DNA of 5,714 nucleotides from Spirochaetaceae bacterium (GTDB lineage: Bacteria; Spirochaetota; Spirochaetia; Treponematales; Breznakiellaceae): assembly GCA_031284295.1 (NCBI GenBank), contig JAITAE010000094.1, positions 1-5,714 of the forward strand, written 5' to 3'. The position numbers and the translations under genes were made by a program. Positions 1 to 5,714 of the stretch are shown in pieces; the first letter of the stretch is position 1, and each line of letters starts with the position of its first letter. Under the pieces are notes generated by a model. The model did no database searches. It was not told where the DNA came from and saw nothing but the letters and a program-made list of their open reading frames with translations.

Positions 1-1499
1 TGGTAACGGCTTTTTTTACGGATGGAATCTATCACCCTGACGAATACTTTCAGACAATAGAGTTTGCCAATTATAAGCTTGGCAATACGGACAGCAGCCG
101 GCTTGCCTGGGAATTTCCCGCGCGGATGAGGCCGTGGCTCCAGCCTTTCTGTTACTATGTACTGACAAGAATTTTCACATTTATGGGTGTCACGGATCCT
201 TTCACGCTTGTTATGATATTCCGCTTATTCTCCGCGCTTTTTGCATGGATAATGATAACAACAATGATGTTTTCCGCGTACCGTCTTTACGGGAACGATT
301 CGCAAAGAAAAGCCGTTGTATACATTCTTGCGCTACTGCCATTTTTACCGTATATGTTTGTCCGTACATCCTCCGAATCGCCGTCATCATCATTCAGCAT
401 GGCGGCTTTTGGACTGCTCATGCTTGGCAGTTCACCGTCACTGCCGGATGACTACGGGTATAAAAGAAATTATTCTATGGGACTTTTGTTTGCTGCGGGA
501 ATACTCTTTGGCATTGCGTTTGAATTCCGCTACCAAAGTGCTTTCCTTACTGCCGGTTTTATATTTAGGCTGTTTTTCATTTCAATTCATCCAAAGAAAA
601 AGGCCATAGCCGGTATTGCGGTACTTGTTGGAGGCATACTAATACCTGTAGTATTATGTACTTTTCTTGACTCATGGGGGTATGGAAAATTTACCATCGC
701 ACCGTGGAATTATTTATATCAAAATATTGTACTTGACAAATCAAGCGGTTTTGGAACATTGCCGTTTTACGGGTATATTGGACTTATACTGTCCCGACCA
801 TTCCGCCGGCTAACGTTTTTTATCATTCTGCTTGCTGGAACAGTGTTGGGAATAGCACGAAACCCTAAACATCCGCTGTCGTGGGCTGTTTTGATGTTTT
901 TTATAACACATTCACTCGTCGCCCACAAAGAACTACGATTTTTGATGAATATACTTGTACCGGCGATTTTTTTAACTGTATACGGATTTTATTCCAAAAA
1001 CGGCGGTAGCATTTTAAGTAAAATATGGAATTTCCGCACATCGATTCCCGCAAAACTGGTTTACATGTTCAGTATATTGGTGTCTTTCACTTATTTGGGG
1101 GCAGCTGACAGAGCTGACGCCGACATACAATTTTGTAAATATTTATACCGTAACCTGAACACGCCATGCACTATCTATGCCGTAAACTATTCTCCGTTTG
1201 CGCCATGGTCTGATAATATGGAATATAACTTTTATAAACCAAAGGGCCTGGAAGTTGTTTACGTTGCATCAATAGACAAAAGCCTTGTAGATAATATCGG
1301 GGGGGGGGGGGGCATTTTGGTTGTAGCTAATGAAGAAAACACGTTGCCGGATTCTGATTTCTTTAACGCGGTAGAAATCTACCACTATGAACTGCGGAGC
1401 TTCTATTTAATAATGAAAGCGTATATCAAAAAACCAAGGAATTTCAGATGGACGTTGTACCGTGTAACAGCTAAATCCAGCGAGGTAAAAAATGAATAA
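1..1499 (+). CDS. GT22 (Alg9/PIG-B-like) mannosyltransferase, 5'-partial
   Basis: A polytopic membrane sugar transferase of the GT22 family, whose known members (Alg9, Alg12, PIG-B, Smp3) add mannose from a polyprenyl-phosphate donor on the outer face of the membrane. The frame is open from base 3 with no stop, giving 498 visible residues; the true start lies left of the window. The first ATG (126) is not the start, because the family hallmark HPDEYFQ (visible residues 11-17, with the presumed catalytic Asp-Glu) and WEFPARMRPWLQP lie around or before it. Further family-like segments are FEFRYQSA, LDSWGYGKF (from residue 222) and HKELRFL (308-314). Several hydrophobic segments span residues 60-365; a soluble C-terminal part follows from about 370. 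A G14 run encodes five glycines at 433-437. The stop overlaps the next gene by 8 bases. The family is mainly eukaryotic, and acceptor and sugar are unknown; family call strong, substrate inferred. Confidence 0.88.
   Translation, partial: VTAFFTDGIYHPDEYFQTIEFANYKLGNTDSSRLAWEFPARMRPWLQPFCYYVLTRIFTFMGVTDPFTLVMIFRLFSALFAWIMITTMMFSAYRLYGNDSQRKAVVYILALLPFLPYMFVRTSSESPSSSFSMAAFGLLMLGSSPSLPDDYGYKRNYSMGLLFAAGILFGIAFEFRYQSAFLTAGFIFRLFFISIHPKKKAIAGIAVLVGGILIPVVLCTFLDSWGYGKFTIAPWNYLYQNIVLDKSSGFGTLPFYGYIGLILSRPFRRLTFFIILLAGTVLGIARNPKHPLSWAVLMFFITHSLVAHKELRFLMNILVPAIFLTVYGFYSKNGGSILSKIWNFRTSIPAKLVYMFSILVSFTYLGAADRADADIQFCKYLYRNLNTPCTIYAVNYSPFAPWSDNMEYNFYKPKGLEVVYVASIDKSLVDNIGGGGGILVVANEENTLPDSDFFNAVEIYHYELRSFYLIMKAYIKKPRNFRWTLYRVTAKSSEVKNE
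1299..1312 (+). repeat. G14 homopolymer inside the GT22 coding sequence (phase-variation candidate)
   Basis: Fourteen consecutive G encode most of five glycines (the last codon is GGC) between DNI and ILVV, just before a predicted beta strand of the C-terminal soluble part. As written the frame is open (ON). With 13 G, the frame reads GCA TTT TGG TTG TAG and stops at 1324-1326. With 15 G, it reads CAT TTT GGT TGT AGC TAA and stops at 1328-1330. Either change removes about the last 60 residues. G tracts of this length are known contingency loci that change length by slipped-strand mispairing. Switching itself is inferred; the tract and the flanking stops are seen directly. Confidence 0.8.
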
Positions 1500-3516
1500 A
1501 ATAACACGAATCGCGTTTACGGCAGCCTGCGTACTAGGCGCCCTTGTTTCTTTTTTCTTTGTTTTGGAAGGACACAAGTATGTCATAGGCGAAGGCTGGG
1601 CGCCCATCCATGTAAATATCGAGGTGGACAGAAAATTTGCGCGGAATGTAACGCTCTTTTTGCCGCAGCAAAAAGAATTGCACATACCTTTACAGACAGC
1701 GGAATTTCGGGCTGATGGTGAAACGTCTGAGAAAATTATCATGCATACACGTTTAACGACACACGGTTTTTACCGGGGCATTTCGTTACGGATACTCAAC
1801 ACCGAAGCGGCGCTGACGCTGGCCGCCATTGATAACATCAGTATTTTTATCGGAAATAAACTATTTTATTTTTCATCATCCGACATACAGTCATGGCAGG
1901 CGGAAAGTGAAAATAGTGAAAACACCTATCTTGTTTTTCCGATACCCGGCCTGCGGTATACGCCTTCGCTTGTAATAAAAAACTGGACAAACTATTACGG
2001 CGATTTCAACCTCGCTATTATGGGAATATTTGACTTTTTGTTCCATCCTGGCCGGTATGCACTCGCATATTTTTTTATCATCTGCCTGCTCTGCCTTTAC
2101 AAAAAGTATGTAAACGCCGCGTACCGGTCCCTGCGCGGTAAAAGCTGGACGCGGCCCGCGCTGTTTGCACTTGTCATCCTGGCCGGTTTTGCGTTGCGGG
2201 TAAACGGATTTTTGCGGGCTTCCGGATGGCTTGACGAACTTTATTCCAGCGTGGCATCCTCGCCGCGCCTGCCGTTTTTGCGGACCTTTTCCGATCCGGG
2301 AAACCCGCCGCTGTACTATATGCTGCTCCGTTTGGCGTTTACGCTGTTTGGCTGGTCGGAACCGGTGGGCAAGATGGTTTCGGTGATTCTGGGAACATTT
2401 TCTATAATAGCGGTTTATGTTATGACGCTGCGGTCAGGAAGCAAGAAAGCAGCTCTGCTTGCCGCCTTGTTCATGGCTGTCAGCATGTACTCAATTGGTT
2501 TTTCACGGGAGATGCGGAGCAATATCCTGAGGATGTTCCTTGTACCGCTTTCCGCCGCGTTTTTTCTTGATTTTCAGAAACGGCCTTCGCCTGCAAACAC
2601 AATTTTATACAGCCTAAGCTGTATATGTCTGGCGAATACGCATTACTTTGGGGTGATTTTTATCGCGGCCAATTTTATTTATTATTTTTGCTGTTTTTTT
2701 GCCGCAAGAAAAATATGCGTGCGGAATGCCGTACTGTTTGTATGCGCAAATGCCGCGGTCGCGCTGTCGTTTCTGCCATTTTTCCTGGTAACAGCCCTGG
2801 GGCAGGCGCTGACTGATACAGGGTTTAATTCCTCGATAAAAGCTCCCGGTGTGGTGGAATTTACCCTGCTGTTTGTCATCTTTATTTTCTTTATCGCCGG
2901 AATATTTTTATGGAAAAAGAAAACGCTACAGGCATTGATCGGGGAAAATGCGTCAAAGTTTGCTGTGTACCTGTTTTCCGTTTCCGCCCTGGTTTTCACA
3001 CTTTCGCAGATCTTTTCCATGTACAGGCCCATATTCAAGGTGGACTATTTTCTTTCAATTGTTTATCCGCTTGGGATCGTGTTATCGGCGCTTTTTGTTT
3101 TGGCTGTGTCGAAAATAAATTATGTTCATGCAAGATGCCTCGCCGGATTCTGTGCCTTTTTATTCTGCGTTTCTTACTATCAGGGAATGCTCGGCGGCAT
3201 CGATAACGGCGCATTCAAGGAATGTACCGATTACATAGCGCGGGATTCGGCTGCCCATCCCGGTATGAAATCCGCAACGTTTGACGGTACTGCTCACGGT
3301 AATTATTCGGGTTATCCTGAATACTACGGGCATGACGCGCTGCCGGTTTATTCCGCTGAAGGCGGCTTTGACGTTTTGTATTTGCCGCATATTCCGTTTG
3401 GTATTCATGAGGACGTTAAATATAACGATATGACGCATCGCGGTATCGATTACGCCAATCTTTTAAAAATCCATGTGAATGACGAAATAGTTGTTTATAA
3501 AAAATATTTGAAGTAA
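1492..3516 (+). CDS. GT-C membrane glycosyltransferase (PMT_2/ArnT-like) with N-terminal extracytoplasmic domain
   Basis: A 674-residue integral membrane protein, probably transferring a sugar from a polyprenyl-phosphate donor at the outer face of the inner membrane. Residues 5-25 form an N-terminal membrane anchor. Residues 26-175 look soluble and strand-rich, hence extracytoplasmic. From about 185 on there are roughly a dozen hydrophobic helices. After the helix at 222-240 comes SGWLDELY, with D248-E249 in the place of the acidic catalytic residue of GT39/GT83 enzymes, then DPGNPPLYYMLL (268-279) and FSREMRSN (337-344), both typical of the PMT_2 family. YRPIFKVDYFLSIVYP (511-526) resembles the later conserved loop. 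A soluble tail runs from about 567. The start has a GAGGT Shine-Dalgarno at 1482-1486 and overlaps the preceding stop (ATGAATAA), suggesting translational coupling. The substrate cannot be read from the sequence; it could be a glycolipid or a protein acceptor. Confidence 0.85.
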   Translation: MNKITRIAFTAACVLGALVSFFFVLEGHKYVIGEGWAPIHVNIEVDRKFARNVTLFLPQQKELHIPLQTAEFRADGETSEKIIMHTRLTTHGFYRGISLRILNTEAALTLAAIDNISIFIGNKLFYFSSSDIQSWQAESENSENTYLVFPIPGLRYTPSLVIKNWTNYYGDFNLAIMGIFDFLFHPGRYALAYFFIICLLCLYKKYVNAAYRSLRGKSWTRPALFALVILAGFALRVNGFLRASGWLDELYSSVASSPRLPFLRTFSDPGNPPLYYMLLRLAFTLFGWSEPVGKMVSVILGTFSIIAVYVMTLRSGSKKAALLAALFMAVSMYSIGFSREMRSNILRMFLVPLSAAFFLDFQKRPSPANTILYSLSCICLANTHYFGVIFIAANFIYYFCCFFAARKICVRNAVLFVCANAAVALSFLPFFLVTALGQALTDTGFNSSIKAPGVVEFTLLFVIFIFFIAGIFLWKKKTLQALIGENASKFAVYLFSVSALVFTLSQIFSMYRPIFKVDYFLSIVYPLGIVLSALFVLAVSKINYVHARCLAGFCAFLFCVSYYQGMLGGIDNGAFKECTDYIARDSAAHPGMKSATFDGTAHGNYSGYPEYYGHDALPVYSAEGGFDVLYLPHIPFGIHEDVKYNDMTHRGIDYANLLKIHVNDEIVVYKKYLK

Positions 3517-3526
3517 GATAACAAGC

Positions 3527-4240
3527 ATGAACATTCTTGCAAGTAATGATGATGGCTATCAGTGTGAAGGCATCATAAGACTGGTATCGGCCTTGCGTGC
3601 GGAGGGGCACAGGGTGCTGATGGTTTCGCCGGACAGGGAACGCTCCGGCGCTTCACATTCAATGTCGCTTGCCGCAGGATATATCGACATAAAAGAGATT
3701 GCGGCGGACACGTGGATATGCGGCGGAACCCCGGTAGACTGCATAATTGCCGTGCTTTCGGGCGGAATAAAATTCAGGGCCGACGCGGTCGTTTCAGGAA
3801 TAAATGCCGGCTGCAACCTGGGAACCGACATAATATTTTCCGGTACGGCGGCGGCGGCGCGGGAAGGGGCGCTACAGGGCATCCCGTCAATCGCGTTTTC
3901 TCTTGCCGGCAGTCCGGAATATTTTTGGGACGCTGCCGCGTTGTGGTCGGCTCTGCACTTTGACAAACTAATAAAATTCTGGAATGAAGAAATTTTCATA
4001 AATGTCAATATACCAAACACAAAAAAATTGCCGGACGAACCGCTTATCACGTTCCCATCCAGACGGCATTATATCGATGACATAGACATAAAACGTTTGG
4101 AAACAGGCTGGAACAGGATTAATTTTAACAATATGAGGCCCGAAACCGCGCATGAATCCGGCTCGGACCATGACGCTGTGAGTCAAAATGCGGTTTCCGT
4201 GAGTCTTGTTTATATACATCCCGTGGTTAAGGCGTTATGA
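3527..4240 (+). CDS. surE: SurE 5'/3'-nucleotidase (survival protein)
   Basis: A metal-dependent phosphatase of the SurE family that dephosphorylates nucleoside 5'- and 3'-monophosphates, normally soluble and cytoplasmic. The 237 residues begin with MNILASNDDGYQCEGI, matching the family start (ILxxNDDG) with metal ligands D8 and D9. SPDRERSGASHSMSL (34-48) supplies the conserved serine (S40), and VSGINAGCNLGTDIIFSGTA (89-108) supplies the metal-binding asparagine (N93) and the family core. The C-terminal SDHDAVSQNAVSVSLVYIHP corresponds to the family's TDxxAVxxGyvSVTPL. Length is slightly short for the family (about 250), and the usual TPL near the end reads SLV; neither suggests inactivation. 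It starts 10 bases after the previous stop with only a weak ribosome site, so it may depend on translation from upstream. In many bacteria surE lies near pcm or nlpD; here it sits with envelope genes, so a direct role in glycan synthesis should not be assumed. Confidence 0.95.
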   Translation: MNILASNDDGYQCEGIIRLVSALRAEGHRVLMVSPDRERSGASHSMSLAAGYIDIKEIAADTWICGGTPVDCIIAVLSGGIKFRADAVVSGINAGCNLGTDIIFSGTAAAAREGALQGIPSIAFSLAGSPEYFWDAAALWSALHFDKLIKFWNEEIFINVNIPNTKKLPDEPLITFPSRRHYIDDIDIKRLETGWNRINFNNMRPETAHESGSDHDAVSQNAVSVSLVYIHPVVKAL

Positions 4241-5004
4241 TAAAAAAGATTCTGTTTACCGCCTACTCTTTTTTTGTTTCTATTGTTGCGGCATCGACAA
4301 TCATACCGATAGCGGTATTTTTGGGTTTAATAAGTTTAATTGGACTGCGTAAGACAGCATCCGGCCTGATGTACAAAGCCGTAAAAACCCTGTCGTCAAT
4401 TATAATCTTTTGCGCGGGTTTTAAACTTACCGTTAGCGGCACGGAAAACATCCCGTCTGAGGGAAAAACCGGCGTATGTTTTGTCTGCAATCATTCCGGC
4501 ATACTTGATGTGCTGTTGCTTTTCAGTTCCATAGGCCGTCCGTTTGGCTTTATATCAAAAAAGGAAATCATATATGTGCCGTTCATAAATCTGTGGATAA
4601 TACTGCTGGGTGGAATTTTTTTGGACAGAAACAATCCGCGCAAATCGATAGCCGCCATAAACCGCGGGATAGAAAAAATAAAAAAAGGTCATTCCATTGC
4701 AATATTTCCCGAAGGCACACGAAGCAGGGGACAGGGGCTTTTGCCGTTCAAGACGGGCTCGTTTCATCTGGCTACAAATTCGGGCGCGGACATTGTGCCG
4801 GTCGCGTTGACCGGTTCCTACGAAGCCTTTGAAAAGACAAAATGGGTATGCCCCGGCCCTGTTTATGTTTCGTTTGGAAAGGCGATAAAAACATCGCTGA
4901 CGGACGGCGGCAAAAACCGCCAGTATTTTTCCGGCCTGGCGCACGCGGAAATTGAGAAGCTTCTGGAATTACAGCGAGATGAGTATAAGCGCCTTCGAAT
5001 TTAA
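4237..5004 (+). CDS. plsC: 1-acyl-sn-glycerol-3-phosphate acyltransferase (PlsC family)
   Basis: An acyltransferase expected to convert lysophosphatidic acid to phosphatidic acid at the cytoplasmic face of the inner membrane, in phospholipid synthesis. The 255 residues show one or two N-terminal hydrophobic segments (about 7-35 and 50-62), then the four family motifs: NHSGILD (85-91, the catalytic H-X4-D, H86 and D91), SKKE...GGIFLDR (107-131, acceptor binding), FPEGTRSRG (157-165), and VPVALTGS (187-194). Length is normal. Its ATG overlaps the surE stop as ATGA, and AAGG at 4229-4232 offers a ribosome site, so the two are co-translated. No T-tracted terminator follows it. Related enzymes acylate other lipids (for example lyso-ornithine lipid), so the exact substrate is less certain than the family. 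Confidence 0.93.
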   Translation: MIKKILFTAYSFFVSIVAASTIIPIAVFLGLISLIGLRKTASGLMYKAVKTLSSIIIFCAGFKLTVSGTENIPSEGKTGVCFVCNHSGILDVLLLFSSIGRPFGFISKKEIIYVPFINLWIILLGGIFLDRNNPRKSIAAINRGIEKIKKGHSIAIFPEGTRSRGQGLLPFKTGSFHLATNSGADIVPVALTGSYEAFEKTKWVCPGPVYVSFGKAIKTSLTDGGKNRQYFSGLAHAEIEKLLELQRDEYKRLRI

Positions 5005-5030
5005 TGTGAGATGCGATAATGGTGTTACGG

Positions 5031-5215
5031 GCGCATCGCCGCTACGCGGCGACCGGGCTTTCCGGGGCTCCGCTATCGCCCCTCCAATCCCTTGCGCGGC
5101 CGGCTCGACGCGCAAGGCGCGCCCCGTTTGGGAGTTTACGCAGAGTGCAAACTCCATTGCAATCCGCGTAGCGGATTGCACCCTCCCCGTACTGAGCGCC
5201 GGAAGCTACAGCGCC
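5031..5215. repeat. GC-rich multi-hairpin intergenic element, block 1
   Basis: Strongly GC-rich DNA directly after plsC containing five perfect inverted repeats in series: 5036-5042/5046-5052 (7 bp, loop TAC), 5064-5068/5078-5082 (5 bp), 5090-5098/5109-5117 (9 bp), 5131-5137/5149-5155 (7 bp) and 5158-5167/5171-5180 (10 bp, loop GTA). The core of the first hairpin, CCGCTACGCGG, is the reverse complement of the core of the last, CCGCGTAGCGG, so the element is bracketed by inverted copies. A GCGCC word recurs at 5196-5200 and 5211-5215. No hairpin is followed by a T tract, so this is not a plain terminator. It looks like a dispersed structured intergenic repeat of REP/MITE type, but its copy number cannot be seen from this window. 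Confidence 0.6.
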
Positions 5216-5236
5216 GACCCATGTCTCCGATAATCA

Positions 5237-5338
5237 TCAGACTCGCCACATCATACCAGGGCCGCAGTTGCCACCTTCGTTCTCGTAGGCGCATACTTTG
5301 CCATAGTTTGCTTCCAGCCATTGAAAGTCCTTGCCGTC
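5237..5338 (-). pseudogene. Possible remnant of an unidentified coding sequence
   Basis: On the minus strand a 33-codon open stretch without a start codon reads DGKDFQWLEANYGKV, continues with CAYENEGGNCGPGMMWRV and ends in two stops (TGA TGA). Its composition (aromatics, Asn-Gly-rich, two cysteines) looks more like a protein C-terminus than random translation. A stop lies just upstream in the same frame, and the neighbouring frame is open for about 50 codons (roughly 5262-5412) with content such as NTTAFKNAAKNMPSEF, which would fit a frameshifted, decayed gene tail. I do not recognise the family. Chance openness in intergenic DNA remains a serious alternative. Confidence 0.22.
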
Positions 5339-5394
5339 TTAACCTGAAACTCAGACGGCATATTCTTGGCGGCGTTTTTGAAAGCGGTGGTGTT

Positions 5395-5495
5395 TGCAAA
5401 AATATTTTAAAGTGTATTCTCAACTGAAAACCATTATTTAGATAACTATCAAAATTTTCATAATTATTTTTTGTTAAGTGAGGTTGTTCCAAAAT
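5395..5495. other. AT-rich spacer between two hairpin blocks
   Basis: This stretch is markedly AT-rich, including AAAATATTTTAAA at 5399-5411 and a T-rich run ending in ATTTTTTGTTAAG near 5477, in sharp contrast with the GC-rich blocks on both sides. It contains no supported gene. It may hold promoter-like sequence, but no convincing -35/-10 pair stands out, so no promoter is called here. Confidence 0.4.
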
Positions 5496-5500
5496 TCCAG

Positions 5501-5605
5501 GGGCCGGGGGCGTAAGGCCCCGGCGGGGGCCTTACGGGGGCGGAGCCCCTGTAGTGGGGGTAGGCCGCAACGTAGTGCGGACGCAAGGGGCGGCTGCCCC
5601 CAGGG
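5501..5605. repeat. GC-rich multi-hairpin intergenic element, block 2
   Basis: A very GC-rich block with four consecutive perfect hairpins: 5511-5521/5526-5536 (11 bp stem CGTAAGGCCCC with a 4-base loop), 5537-5541/5545-5549 (GGGGC/GCCCC, loop GGA), 5565-5569/5576-5580 (CCGCA/TGCGG) and 5587-5591/5596-5600 (GGGGC/GCCCC). The hairpins are nearly back to back, the first two being directly adjacent. There is no T tract behind any of them and no coding content. It ends about 70 bases before the next gene and lies upstream of that gene's promoter candidate. Likely a dispersed structured repeat; a folded RNA is possible if it is transcribed from the left. Confidence 0.6.
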
Positions 5606-5639
5606 CATCGGCGTTTACTTTTCCGCCGGAGGGAGAGCA

Positions 5640-5648
5640 TGATATACT
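5640..5648 (+). promoter_or_regulatory. Extended -10 promoter candidate for the rightmost gene
   Basis: TGATATACT provides a TGn extension plus TATACT, one mismatch from the TATAAT consensus. No good -35 box lies at the proper distance (the T-rich stretch near 5614-5624 is the nearest), which is common for extended -10 promoters. Transcription would begin near 5655 and give a leader of about 20 bases before the ATG at 5675, a sensible arrangement after the hairpin block. Confidence 0.4.
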
Positions 5649-5674
5649 AATCCATCAGAAGTTCTTGGGAGGGA

Positions 5675-5714
5675 ATGATGAGGAGCATAAGCAGACATGA
5701 CCTTGAGCGGGTTA
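5675..5714 (+). CDS. Start of an unidentified gene, 3'-partial
   Basis: A strong Shine-Dalgarno, GGGAGGG (5667-5673), precedes two in-frame ATG codons at 5675 and 5678. The second has the better spacing (about 5 bases from GGAGG). The reading frame stays open to the window edge and gives MMRSISRHDLERV. A competing start exists at 5697 in another frame (MTLSGL), served by AGGAG at 5681-5685, and cannot be excluded. Too little is visible to name a function. The preceding promoter candidate and hairpin block suggest a transcription unit separate from plsC. Confidence 0.45.
   Translation, partial: MMRSISRHDLERV

Noticed and set aside
126..1499. Taking the ATG at 126 as the start of the first gene
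   Set aside because: The same frame is open to base 3 and encodes the conserved HPDEYFQ motif upstream of 126, so the gene is truncated by the window edge rather than starting there.
3559..4050. 163-codon minus-strand open frame
   Set aside because: It lies entirely antisense to surE, whose plus-strand product is unmistakable; the antisense frame is Ala/Ser/Pro-rich shadow sequence.
4021..4686. A7 runs at 4021-4027 (surE) and 4680-4686 (plsC) as further phase-variation tracts
   Set aside because: Runs of seven A are ordinary at this base composition, especially around AAA lysine codons, and are too short to indicate a contingency locus.
5005..5060. Rho-independent terminator for the operon
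   Set aside because: The first hairpin (5036-5052) has no T tract behind it, and none of the later hairpins has one.
4952..5233. Plus-strand open frame running from the plsC end into the hairpin block
   Set aside because: It overlaps plsC in another frame and then translates inverted repeats; no protein-like pattern or ribosome site.
5136..5492. 118-codon minus-strand open frame across the hairpin and AT-rich regions
   Set aside because: Arg-rich, low-credibility translation covering repeat DNA; the neighbouring frames look more protein-like, so it is probably a shadow.
5031..5605. CRISPR array
   Set aside because: The inverted repeats differ in sequence and spacing; there is no regularly spaced direct repeat.

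Overview
The window carries a tight cluster of four co-directional (+) genes, followed by about 670 bases of gene-poor, hairpin-rich DNA and the first codons of another + strand gene at the right edge. Base composition is intermediate in the genes and very GC-rich in two intergenic blocks. The gene set (two multi-membrane sugar transferases with extracytoplasmic parts, SurE, PlsC) suggests a diderm bacterium. My best guess is a spirochaete of the Treponema type, because the G tract and the structured intergenic blocks resemble what I recall from such genomes. That taxonomic call is an inference and weak.

Layout. Bases 1-1499: a 5'-truncated GT22 (Alg9/PIG-B-like) mannosyltransferase, open from the window edge with its HPDE motif upstream of the first ATG. 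Near its 3' end the coding sequence contains a run of 14 G (1299-1312). Bases 1492-3516: a 674-residue GT-C membrane glycosyltransferase of the PMT_2/ArnT type with an extra N-terminal extracytoplasmic domain. Bases 3527-4240: surE. Bases 4237-5004: plsC-type acyltransferase. Junctions are an 8-base overlap, a 10-base gap and a 4-base ATGA overlap, so the four are very probably one transcript, with translational coupling at two of the junctions.

Bases 5005-5714: a GC-rich block of five nested or adjacent hairpins (about 5031-5215), a short minus-strand stretch that may be the remains of a gene (5237-5338), an AT-rich stretch (about 5395-5495), a second GC-rich hairpin block (5501-5605), then an extended -10 promoter candidate and the start of a new gene (5675 onward).

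How it fits together. Two polyprenyl-phosphosugar-type transferases plus a phospholipid acyltransferase point to an envelope glycan or glycolipid. The most interesting signal is the G14 tract: gain or loss of one G leads to a stop codon within 18 bases, the signature of a phase-variable (ON/OFF) gene. If real, the cell could switch this mannosyltransferase, and possibly the coupled downstream gene, by slipped-strand mispairing. I found no evidence of a wholly new defence or mobile system; this contingency locus is the best candidate for something not previously described.
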